Assembly: GCA_958296115.1 (NCBI GenBank)
Contig: OY282443.1
Span: 1 to 51,644 of the forward strand
Direction: 5' to 3'
DNA length: 51,644 nt
Source: an uncultured Dehalococcoidia bacterium
Lineage (GTDB): Bacteria > Chloroflexota > Dehalococcoidia > Lucifugimonadales > CAJWER01
Shown: piece by piece, positions 22,300 to 29,204 of the stretch
Position numbering within the stretch: the first letter of the stretch is position 1
How the letters are laid out: the number at the start of each line of letters is the position of its first letter
Made by a program: the position numbers and the translations under genes
Notes under the pieces: model-generated
The model's input: only the letters and a program-made list of their open reading frames with translations
Told to the model about the DNA's origin: nothing
The model's database searches: none

Positions 22300-23054
22300 C
22301 AGGCCAGCGCCCAGTCCTTCAGCGCGACCTCCATGGTCTCGAAGTCCGCCAGCTGGATCGAGCCGTCCACGGCCAGGCTGCCTTGGGACACGGTGAAGTC
22401 GCCGCCCGCCGTGACCCGTCCCTTGCCCGTCACGCGCCACACGTACTGATGGACCTTGAATGCGCCCTGGGCCGCCACGTCCCCCAGGGCCACTTCGTCG
22501 TAGGCGGCGATCCCGCCCGCGATTGCGCCGATCCGGCTGATCACGCGCTTGGTGGCCGTCTTCCACGGGCCGAGGTGGTAGGCGATGTCGTTGTACTCGA
22601 TCACCTGGCCTCGATCCCAGAACGGGCCCGGCTGCTTGTCGCCGGTGCCGAACGTGTTGGGCACCGCCTCGCTGCCGGCTCCGGCCAAGATCGCCTCGCT
22701 GTCGGCGGCCACGATCTGGATGGTGGCGTTGTCGGCGGCCTTCACCTCCCTCACCAGACGGTAGTTGCCGAGCCACACCTGGAACTGGACTTCGGTTCCC
22801 TTGATGAAGCTGTTGCGGAACGTCTGAAAGACCGCGCTCGCCACGTCGGGCGGCTGAAGCGTGAAGGTGGCGGTGCCCGCCGTGGGGTCGCCGACGGACG
22901 AAGCGCCCGCGGACACCGTGTTGTCCATGGCGTCGTCGGGCGCGTCGGTGGTGGGCTCGTTGTGGCTGACGGCCCAGTCCGTGATCCGGGACAGGGGTTC
23001 GTAGGTCCCGCCCCTGTTGATGGTCAGAACGCCTTTGGAACTCGGAGCGTACAT
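22299..23054 (-). CDS. major tail (tube) protein
   Basis: A 251-residue protein rich in beta structure (TATFTLQPPDVASAVFQTF, EVQFQVWLGNYRLVREVK), with size and content typical of siphovirus tube subunits. It lies upstream of the chaperone and tape measure as expected. It has a separate promoter candidate (23087-23115), fitting its need for high expression. Assignment is by context and composition rather than a diagnostic motif. Confidence 0.78.
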   Translation of the reverse strand: MYAPSSKGVLTINRGGTYEPLSRITDWAVSHNEPTTDAPDDAMDNTVSAGASSVGDPTAGTATFTLQPPDVASAVFQTFRNSFIKGTEVQFQVWLGNYRLVREVKAADNATIQIVAADSEAILAGAGSEAVPNTFGTGDKQPGPFWDRGQVIEYNDIAYHLGPWKTATKRVISRIGAIAGGIAAYDEVALGDVAAQGAFKVHQYVWRVTGKGRVTAGGDFTVSQGSLAVDGSIQLADFETMEVALKDWALA

Positions 23055-23086
23055 CGCCTTCTCCTTGGTTGGTTGGCTCTTGCTGG

Positions 23087-23115
23087 AACCTACGTCACAG
23101 GCTTTGGGCCGTCAA
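23087..23115 (-). promoter_or_regulatory. promoter candidate for the tube protein gene
   Basis: Minus-strand TTGACG (23115-23110), 17-bp spacer, TAGGTT (23092-23087; weak -10). AAGGAGAAGGCG precedes the ATG at 23054. It sits at the end of the upstream gene. Confidence 0.5.
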
Positions 23116-23457
23116 CGAGACAGCCCAGCCGCTCTCGTCGATCCGCTGCTCCGCAGCCAGCTCGACCCATGCGTCCGCCTGGACCACGACGGCGGGCGCG
23201 GCCAAGTCCATCAGCTCGAGAACCGTGGATCGGTCCCTGGCGTGAATCTCGATCCCGTAGACAACCGTGGGAGCGACGTTCGCGTCGAGCGGCTGGTCCT
23301 CGAGCCCGGACCCCTCGAAGGAGTACTTGGCGTGGGGCGGCCACTTGTCGCCGCGGGTGGCATGGGCCGGAATCTCGCCAGCGTAGACTCGATCCTCGCT
23401 GAGCACCTCGACCAAGCCCGCCCGGACGCCCGCCTCGAAGCGGGATCGCTTGGTCAT
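23095..23457 (-). CDS. tail terminator candidate
   Basis: The 120-residue product has an N-terminal helix (FEAGVRAGLVEVLSEDRVYA). It continues with GLEDQPLDANVAPTVVYGIE, and a C-terminal strand (ADAWVELAAEQRIDESGWAV). The layout and position directly before the tube gene fit the tail-terminator or minor-tail (gpU-like) group. Starts in an ATGA overlap. Confidence 0.58.
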   Translation of the reverse strand: MTKRSRFEAGVRAGLVEVLSEDRVYAGEIPAHATRGDKWPPHAKYSFEGSGLEDQPLDANVAPTVVYGIEIHARDRSTVLELMDLAAPAVVVQADAWVELAAEQRIDESGWAVSLTAQSL

Positions 23458-23825
23458 GCGCTGGCGGACCCGCCGCCGATCACCAGACCCGTTCCGCCGA
23501 TCGTGAGATCGTCGGAGCCCAGCGTCAGCGGGACGCCCCTCTCGAACTGGTCGCTGTTGCGGACCCCGTAGCCCAAGACCTGGACGTTCCACGGCAGGAC
23601 GCTCTTCACGCCCTCGATCCGGTACTGGACGCCGCCCACGACGACGTACCAGCCTGCGGTGACGGACCAAGCGGCGGACAGAGCGACCTCGAGCGTGCCG
23701 CCGGGCACGAACCGGCCTTCGACCTCGAAGTCGCTTCGCGGTCCTTCCTTGACCTTGGCCCAGACGGAGTGCGACACGAAGAGGTTGCCTTCGACGGGCT
23801 CCCAGAGCTCCACCATGGCGTTCAT
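23454..23825 (-). CDS. head-tail joining or minor tail protein candidate
   Basis: A beta-rich 123-residue protein (DFEVEGRFVPGGTLEVALSA, GWYVVVGGVQYRIEGVKSVL) ending in a glycine-rich tail (GGTGLVIGGGSASA). Starts at 23825 and overlaps the terminator candidate by ATGA. The sequence VVGGVQYRIEGV resembles head-closure folds. Not certain. Confidence 0.55.
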   Translation of the reverse strand: MNAMVELWEPVEGNLFVSHSVWAKVKEGPRSDFEVEGRFVPGGTLEVALSAAWSVTAGWYVVVGGVQYRIEGVKSVLPWNVQVLGYGVRNSDQFERGVPLTLGSDDLTIGGTGLVIGGGSASA

Positions 23826-23835
23826 GCCTTGCTCC

Positions 23836-24327
23836 TCACTGGATGATCCTCAGCTGTCTGCTGGCCGCACGCATCCAGCGCATCCCCGTGTCCGCCGGAT
23901 GGGCCCGCTGCTGGGCCTCCAGGCTCCACACCGGCGCGACGGGCGACACGGAGAGCGTTTGCGATCTCGCCACCGCCTCGCACCGTAGGACGGAACCCTC
24001 CCACACCGCCGATCCGAGCACGCCTTCGAACCGCCGGGCGTGCGGGACCCAGCCCGTGGCGGTCCGCCAGAACCGCACCAGCGTCACGGGCACGTTGGTG
24101 AGCCTGGCGGCGAACATCGCGGCCTGCTCCTCGAACGGCGGGACGTAGGCGAACCGGAACCCCCTGGGGCCGTCCACGCTCCACGACGGGCCTTCGCTGG
24201 CGTCCAGCGACAGATGGCCGTCCGTGCGCCATACCACGCCATCCAGCGAGATGGGCGTCGGGCCGAACACTTGGCGGGCCGGCTCCGCCAGATGGCGGAA
24301 CGCCACTTCCAGGGCTCGAACCTCCAC
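23836..24327 (-). CDS. minor tail protein, 163 aa
   Basis: The GTG at 24327 shares bases with the upstream stop (TAGTG). The product contains ISLDGVVWRTDGHLSL, FRFAYVPPFEEQAAMFAARL and VPVTLVRFWRTA, then ADTGMRWMRAASRQL. The overall look is that of distal tail or hub components. No specific family. Read with the next gene as a pair. Confidence 0.62.
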   Translation of the reverse strand: MEVRALEVAFRHLAEPARQVFGPTPISLDGVVWRTDGHLSLDASEGPSWSVDGPRGFRFAYVPPFEEQAAMFAARLTNVPVTLVRFWRTATGWVPHARRFEGVLGSAVWEGSVLRCEAVARSQTLSVSPVAPVWSLEAQQRAHPADTGMRWMRAASRQLRIIQ

Positions 24328-25484
24328 TAGACCAGCTCCTCGAAGGCGTAGGCGATGGTGGGCAAGCTGGACTTGCCGCGCTTGGGAAAGTCGATCCCGT
24401 CGGCGAGCAGGTTGACCCGGATCGCCGCGCTGGACAACCGCCGAAGTCGATTGTCCGCCGCAACGTAGGTCCTGGTTCCGATCTGGACCGCGCCTCGATA
24501 GCCCCTGTCGGCAACCTGCAAGAGCAGCGTCGCCGTGGGAACCGCTCCGCCGAAGTCCACCTCCCACACGCCCCAACCCGAGTAGTCGGTCGTCTGCCGG
24601 TTGGCCAACATTCGCATCTTGCCGCCCACGGTCCATGCGCCAGCCACGGCGGTGGTGTTCGCAATCGTGCCCGTCAGCGTGACCGGGCAGTAGTCCATGT
24701 TGAAACCGAACGCCGTGCTTTGCTGCGTCGCCAAGACGTTGGCCACGGGACAGGAGTAGATCGCGCCGTTGGCCAGCACTATCCGAAGCGTCGAATCCGT
24801 GATCGCCAGTCCCTGCACGCCGCCCGGCAGCGCCGTGTTGGCGTCCGTCGCGAAGGTGGCGATGTCGAGGTTCGGACTGGTGGACAAGTCCGTCTTGAGC
24901 TTGCCGCTCGGCAACATCACGACGTAGCGCGGAAGCGTGGGATCGAAGCCCACGATCCAGCTTCCGTCCGCCATTTGGACCAGCCCGCCGACGTTCCGCT
25001 CGTGCGTGAACCACGTATTCGCCGTGCCCGGCGTCAGCAGCGAACCGACGGGCGAGGCGGTGTCGGGCGTGCCGGAAGCGGAGTCCACGTAGACCAAGTC
25101 GTTCATTGCCGGAGCCACCAGCCTGCCGTCCGACGTGGCCTCCAGGGCCCCAAGCCCCAGGGAACCGCCGATGGCGGACCAGTCGTAGGACAGAACCTCG
25201 TCGCGAACGTCGCTGCCGTACCTCCCCGCGAACGGAACGAGCGAGGTCTGGTTGTCGTTGCCCGACAGCGATTCGTGCCAGTCCCTGAACGCCTTCTCGT
25301 TGGCCAGCTGATCGCCGTCCGTGCGGACCTGGAGCTCGACCACGCCGACGACCCGGCGCACCGCGCCGCCGCCGAAGTGACGCCGCCCGTCCTCGCCCAC
25401 CACGCTCTGCTGCCCCACGACCTCGGTGCGAGTGCGGTAGGTCACGATCTTGGCCGCGCTCAGCGGCAGTACGGTCTCGGCCAT
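24327..25484 (-). CDS. minor tail/structural protein, 385 aa
   Basis: The N terminus is beta-rich (KIVTYRTRTEVVGQQSVVGE, RVVGVVELQVRTDGDQ). The rest contains several blade-like repeats of G-x-x-hydrophobic-DG type (GLVQMADGSWIVGFDP, GLGALEATSDGRLVA), suggesting a propeller-like domain. It heads the leftward tail module after the coiled-coil gene. I cannot assign a named family. Virion location is inferred from its neighbours. Confidence 0.6.
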   Translation of the reverse strand: MAETVLPLSAAKIVTYRTRTEVVGQQSVVGEDGRRHFGGGAVRRVVGVVELQVRTDGDQLANEKAFRDWHESLSGNDNQTSLVPFAGRYGSDVRDEVLSYDWSAIGGSLGLGALEATSDGRLVAPAMNDLVYVDSASGTPDTASPVGSLLTPGTANTWFTHERNVGGLVQMADGSWIVGFDPTLPRYVVMLPSGKLKTDLSTSPNLDIATFATDANTALPGGVQGLAITDSTLRIVLANGAIYSCPVANVLATQQSTAFGFNMDYCPVTLTGTIANTTAVAGAWTVGGKMRMLANRQTTDYSGWGVWEVDFGGAVPTATLLLQVADRGYRGAVQIGTRTYVAADNRLRRLSSAAIRVNLLADGIDFPKRGKSSLPTIAYAFEELV

Positions 25485-25501
25485 GGCTCAACCTAACAGG
25501 T

Positions 25502-26377
25502 TCAGTGCCTGGTCTGCTTGCGGAGCTCCGTCACCTCGAGGAGCAGCCGATTGACCAGGTCTTGCTTCTTGACGCAGGCCTGGCAAGCGTCCTCTTCCAG
25601 CCGCTCGCGAAGCTTCTTGTTGTTCGCCATCGCCTCGTCGTACTCGTCCTTCCACAGCAGGGCGGCGGCCAGCTTGCGCATCAGTCTCATGCATTCGTCC
25701 TGGAGCGCGATGATCCGATTGGCCCCGTCCAGCTTCGCGTTCACGTCGCACACCCGCTGCTGGGATGCGTCGAGGCGCTCCTTGACGCCCTGGATCTCGT
25801 CGAAGGCGTTCTGGCGATGCTCGGCCAATGCGCGCTTGGCCTCCTTCTTCTCGGCTTCCTCGCGGTTGGCCTCCTCGGACGCCATCTGGTAGTCCTCTTT
25901 GGCTCGGTCCGCCTTCTCCGTGAGCTCCTCGATCCGCGTCTGAGCTTCGTCCAGCCGATCCCGTGCCCCGTCGCGCTCCTTGCGAGCTTCCTCCAGCTTC
26001 GCCTTCACCGAGTCGTGGGCCCGCTCCCACCGTTCCCTGACGTGGCACTCGGTGCAGTTCCCTTCCACCTGCGCGATCGCGGCCCGCTTGTTCGCGTCCG
26101 ACTCGTCGAGGTCCTGCTGGAGCCGGTCGCGCTCGTTGCGCACCGTGCGCAACAGTTTCTCACGCGTCTTCCGGTCCGTCTCAGCCAGCTTCAGCTTCGC
26201 CTCCGCCGTCTCGCTGTCCTTGATCGCCTCGTCGCGCTCGGTCTTCGCCGCCTCGATCTGGTCCTTGTAGCCCTTGCGCTGGGACTCCACCGAGGACCGC
26301 AAGACTTGCAGGTCGTGCTCCAGCGCTTCGGCTCGGGCCCTGTACCCGTCCCGCTGCGCCTCCAAGATCTTCGTCAT
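25502..26377 (-). CDS. long coiled-coil protein, 291 aa
   Basis: Almost the whole protein is heptad-rich helix from residue 10 to 230. Two cysteine pairs are present (CTEC about residue 108 and CQAC near 268) that might bind metal or form links. It is the first gene of the leftward arm, directly after a strong promoter at the presumed origin. Role unknown; could be a scaffold or structural fibre. Confidence 0.8.
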   Translation of the reverse strand: MTKILEAQRDGYRARAEALEHDLQVLRSSVESQRKGYKDQIEAAKTERDEAIKDSETAEAKLKLAETDRKTREKLLRTVRNERDRLQQDLDESDANKRAAIAQVEGNCTECHVRERWERAHDSVKAKLEEARKERDGARDRLDEAQTRIEELTEKADRAKEDYQMASEEANREEAEKKEAKRALAEHRQNAFDEIQGVKERLDASQQRVCDVNAKLDGANRIIALQDECMRLMRKLAAALLWKDEYDEAMANNKKLRERLEEDACQACVKKQDLVNRLLLEVTELRKQTRH

Positions 26378-26406
26378 GATCCATCCCTCCCGTTCGAGTC
26401 ACACGC

Positions 26407-26435
26407 ATCGTAATAAATCCCCGCCTTCTTGTCAA
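26407..26435 (-). promoter_or_regulatory. sigma70-type promoter for the leftward tail operon
   Basis: Minus-strand TTGACA (26435-26430), 17-bp spacer, TACGAT (26412-26407), then GGGAGG before the ATG at 26377. It faces away from the iteron region. Confidence 0.85.
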
Positions 26436-26770
26436 CTCCCCCGCCAAACTTGGCCGCGACCTCCCCCGCGTACGCGCATATACACGCGCACACGTACGCA
26501 CGTACGCGCCCATCCGCTTAGCAACTACAATTACAATACAAATACGAATACCAATTACGACGACGCCTCCAACTACGTCCGCACCACCACTACGTCACCT
26601 TCATCGTCCCTTTACCGATACCATATCAACCAACCGTCAGCACCACTCCGTCACGCCTCTCCATCCACCTTCCTTCATCGCCCCAATGCACGCGCACGTA
26701 CGCACGCACGCGCCCGTATCCACCAACTCCGCTCCAACCTCCCCCGAGACTCTCCCGGATTCCGGGACGG
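26436..26770. other. non-coding G-poor, AT-richer segment with CGTACG/CGCGTACG clusters
   Basis: The plus strand from about 26510 to 26690 has very few G residues and many A/C/T trinucleotide steps (CAACTACAATTACAATAC type). It is flanked at 26465-26505 and 26693-26715 by alternating CGTACG/ACGCAC tracts. Open reading here lacks codon structure. It looks like a DNA-unwinding or regulatory segment beside the iterons. Confidence 0.6.
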
Positions 26771-26774
26771 TACC

Positions 26775-26925
26775 GCACAATGTTGTGCAACTTGTGCATT
26801 AAACTTGTGCATGTTGTGCATGTTGTGCATAGGCTTGTACATGCATAAGACCTTATACTTGTGCATGTATGGACCTTATAAGGCCTTATACATGTGCATA
26901 TACGGCCTTAACCTTGTGCATACTA
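26775..26925. repeat. iteron-like TTGTGCA array, candidate replication origin
   Basis: Eight copies of the core TGTGCA plus one TGTACA variant occur at irregular 8-35 bp steps (first at 26783, last near 26913-26920), mostly as CTTGTGCAT. They are interspersed with CCTTATA (three times) and ATACGGCC (twice). The first copy also forms an inverted repeat GCACAA-TG-TTGTGC. Clusters of short direct repeats next to AT-rich DNA and divergent transcription are typical of origins or of multi-site operators. Confidence 0.65.
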
Positions 26926-27182
26926 GGCCATATACGGCCAGATACGGGCGCGCGCGAGGCTGGCTCGAGGCCAGGACGCGGGCGTGCCTGCGCGAGGGCG
27001 CGTGCGCGTCGAGGCTCGTGCTCGAGGGCTGGCCAGCGGGGGCGCTGCTGGGGCCGCTGGGGGCGTTCCGGCGGCGACCGGCGGAGGCCTCGAGGAGTCT
27101 CGGGATCGGTCGTGGGTGAGACAGGGACTCGCACACGACCGATTCGGGCCGCGCTCGGGCCGGGCCGGATATGGCACGGGAC

Positions 27183-27211
27183 TTGACAGCCCCGCTAGGG
27201 GAATGTACCAT
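27183..27211 (+). promoter_or_regulatory. sigma70-type promoter for the rightward early genes
   Basis: Plus-strand TTGACA (27183-27188), 17-bp spacer, TACCAT (27206-27211), then CAGGAGACACC before the ATG at 27259. Mirror partner of the leftward promoter at 26407-26435 across the iteron region. Confidence 0.82.
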
Positions 27212-27258
27212 GCATGTACGCTGGTCACGAGGACCAGCCACCCCCAGCAGGAGACACC

Positions 27259-27864
27259 ATGAGCCCCATCATCCCCACCCTCTGGATCGCCGCCCGGCAC
27301 TACGCCGGCGAGCTGATCGCCCGCGGACCCTGGCAGGTCGAGCTCGTCGAGAGCGGGCACCTGCCCGGCGTCCTCTCCCTGGCCAGCCTCGAGGGCAAGG
27401 CGAAGAAGCACGCCTACACCTACGCTGCCGCACGCGACCGCATCGTGCGGCTCGTCTGGGACGCCTACCGCGTCACGGGCGACGGCCTCGTGCGCGTCCA
27501 CACGGCAGCTGGCGTCCGCCTCTGCCGGGTCTGGCGCGACGCGGCTGGCACCCGCGTCCAGCTCGCCATCGGCGACACGCCTCGAGGCGCTGTCTGCGCC
27601 CACGCCCACGCTCGGGCGCTGGGCTACGACCACGGCCTCGCAGGCGTCCACCCCGGCCCCTGCGGGATGCCCTACGACCTCGCTGGCCACTGGGTCGGCG
27701 GCTCCCCCTACCTCGGCGGCTGGCTCGGCGGGCGCGTGGACGCGCTCGGCCTCGGCGACGCCTCCGACACCTGGCCCGTCCACGGGCCCCTCTCCCGGTC
27801 GCGCCAGCGCGAGATCATGCGCAGGCTCGACCTCCACTCCGTCCTCGACCGCTCGGCGGCCTAG
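27259..27864 (+). CDS. unknown 201-aa protein
   Basis: The ATG at 27259 has a good AGGAGA site and its own promoter. The protein has a basic central part (GKAKKHAYTYAAARDRIVRL) and a C-terminal region with several Gly-Gly turns (GGSPYLGGWLGGRVDALGLG). Codon use is extremely GC-biased (third position mostly C or G), unlike the flanking iteron region. It is the first gene of the rightward arm. No family recognised. Confidence 0.78.
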   Translation: MSPIIPTLWIAARHYAGELIARGPWQVELVESGHLPGVLSLASLEGKAKKHAYTYAAARDRIVRLVWDAYRVTGDGLVRVHTAAGVRLCRVWRDAAGTRVQLAIGDTPRGAVCAHAHARALGYDHGLAGVHPGPCGMPYDLAGHWVGGSPYLGGWLGGRVDALGLGDASDTWPVHGPLSRSRQREIMRRLDLHSVLDRSAA

Positions 27865-27934
27865 GATGGCCCTGGGAGGCCCTCCAGCGCCACGCTGGGG
27901 GGTCTCCCTACCCCACCCCCACCCTGGAGACCCG

Positions 27935-28153
27935 ATGCCCCACATCGTCCCCCACGTCGTCCGAGAGGTCCGCACCGCCGCATGGCGCGCGACCTCCGAC
28001 GCGATCGCCGCTGGCCACGCCAGCATCGGCGCCTACCCCTGCGCCCGGCAGGCCGCCCTCGACGCGCTCGACGAGCACGGCGTGCCCCTCGACGCGCTGG
28101 CCCGCCAGTGCGCCCACGAGGAGGCCCTCGTCGCCTGCGAGGTGCTCTGCTGA
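27935..28153 (+). CDS. unknown 72-aa protein
   Basis: The ATG at 27935 follows CTGGAGACCCG; an in-frame ATG at 27866 is possible but lacks such a site. The product is Ala- and His-rich (VVREVRTAAWRATSDAIAAG, ALARQCAHEEALVACEVLC). The stop overlaps the next small gene (TGATG). Function unknown. Confidence 0.66.
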   Translation: MPHIVPHVVREVRTAAWRATSDAIAAGHASIGAYPCARQAALDALDEHGVPLDALARQCAHEEALVACEVLC

Positions 28154-28227
28154 TGGCGACCGCCCTGTGGCTCGCCTGGGCCGCCCTGGCCCTCGCCACG
28201 GTCCTCGCCTCGACGCGCCGACCCTAG
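28153..28227 (+). CDS. 24-residue transmembrane microprotein
   Basis: An ORF coupled to the previous gene by a TGATG overlap. It encodes MATALWLAWAALALATVLA and a basic end STRRP, a single hydrophobic helix with positive tail. It has the shape of a small membrane peptide; it could be a toxin-like or holin-like microprotein. Too short to be sure. Confidence 0.5.
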   Translation: MATALWLAWAALALATVLASTRRP

Positions 28228-28549
28228 CTCCCCCCACCACCGCCCGGCCCCGTCGAGCCCACGCTCCGGGGCCGGGCCTCGAGGTACCCCCCCCCACCTC
28301 TCCATCGCGACGCTCGGCCCCCTCGAGATCGGCCATGGTCCCCGCAGCTTGAGGGGGGGGTCGATACCCCCCCCCGGTCTTCATCGCGGTTCGAGGGCCG
28401 CGTTTCTCTCCGTATGCTGTCTACATGTTTGGGGGGGGGTAAAAGTTGGGAATTGGAAGACGGATTACGTGGGAAACTGGTCTCGCGCGCGCGTGCGCGA
28501 GGCTTGGTTGGTGGTTGTCGGGTTGGTAGCGGTGGGATAGGTTGGGATC
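28228..28549. other. non-coding region with four G/C homopolymers upstream of terminase
   Basis: Between 28228 and 28549 I see no gene. There is C9 (about 28287-28295), G8 (28353-28360) followed after TCGATA by C9 (28367-28375) as a perfect G:C hairpin, and G9 (28431-28439). A 20-bp palindrome lies at 28483-28502. Position immediately upstream of the small terminase gene makes it a candidate packaging (cos/pac) or regulatory site. Confidence 0.6.
28483..28502. repeat. 20-bp palindrome CTCGCGC-N6-GCGCGAG, copy 1
   Basis: CTCGCGC (28483-28489), centre GCGCGT, GCGCGAG (28496-28502). Same size and arms as copies at 31662-31681 and 32304-32323. Confidence 0.7.
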
Positions 28550-28732
28550 ATGGAGAGAGCGTCGGTGCTGATACCGGTCGAGCCGAAGGGGGAATCGGTG
28601 GTTGGGGCGGAGTTGTGCGTCACGTTGGAGACGGACGGGGCGGAGATGCGGGTCGTAGTGGTGAAGCAGGAGCGGTTGAGAAGGTTGTCGCCGTTGCGGC
28701 GGATATCGAGGGTGGGGGTTCGGGATGGTTAG
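28550..28732 (+). CDS. unknown 60-aa protein
   Basis: The ORF begins at 28550 and overlaps the TerS start by 8 bp. The product is beta-like (ASVLIPVEPKGESVVGAELC) with a basic end (LRRLSPLRRISRVGVRDG). G-rich codon choice (GTG, GGG, CGG) agrees with the terminase genes downstream, which supports it being real. Function unknown. Confidence 0.62.
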   Translation: MERASVLIPVEPKGESVVGAELCVTLETDGAEMRVVVVKQERLRRLSPLRRISRVGVRDG

Positions 28733-29204
28733 AAGCGAGGCGATGGTCAAGCGCGGGGACGCCAGTGGGAAGGCGGTAGGTCAGGGGCGAAGCGCGTCGC
28801 CGCAGTTGCGGGGGTTGGCGAAGCGGCACTGGGCGTTGGGGGTCAGCGCGGTCGAGAGCGCGAAGGTGGTGGGCGTCACGCCGAAGACGATCTACGCGTG
28901 GCGGAAGAAGTGGAAGGAAGAGGAGCCGGCGGAGTGGGCGCAGGAAGAGGCGTTGCGATTGCAGGAGCTCTACGGGTTGGTGAAGGGTCGAGCCGTGGCG
29001 TACCTGGACTCGCTGGAGCCGAAGGAGGTGTGGAGGGTCTTCTTGCGGATGGCGGACACGCTGGGAGTGGGGCGAGTGGTGCGGGACGCGGAGGGATCGC
29101 AGGTGAACGTCGCGGTTGCGGTGCCGATACAGCTCAACGTGGTGCGGGCGGAGGGGATGGAGCCGTTGCGTCCGGTGGGAGAGGTGGCGGAAGATGGTGA
29201 TTAG
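28725..29204 (+). CDS. terminase small subunit
   Basis: The protein selects viral DNA for packaging. Residues about 40-70 (VSAVESAKVVGVTPKTIYAW) form a helix-turn-helix of the kind found in small terminases, followed by a long helix and a beta-rich C terminus (QVNVAVAVPIQLNVV). The gene directly precedes and overlaps the large subunit. Start could be ATG 28725 or 28743. Binding site is probably in 28228-28549. Confidence 0.85.
   Translation: MVRSEAMVKRGDASGKAVGQGRSASPQLRGLAKRHWALGVSAVESAKVVGVTPKTIYAWRKKWKEEEPAEWAQEEALRLQELYGLVKGRAVAYLDSLEPKEVWRVFLRMADTLGVGRVVRDAEGSQVNVAVAVPIQLNVVRAEGMEPLRPVGEVAEDGD

Noticed and set aside
26436-27182. Long open frames on both strands across the iteron region
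   Set aside because: Their translations are low-complexity and Arg/Thr/Pro-rich without domain character, and no ribosome binding site or codon structure supports them.
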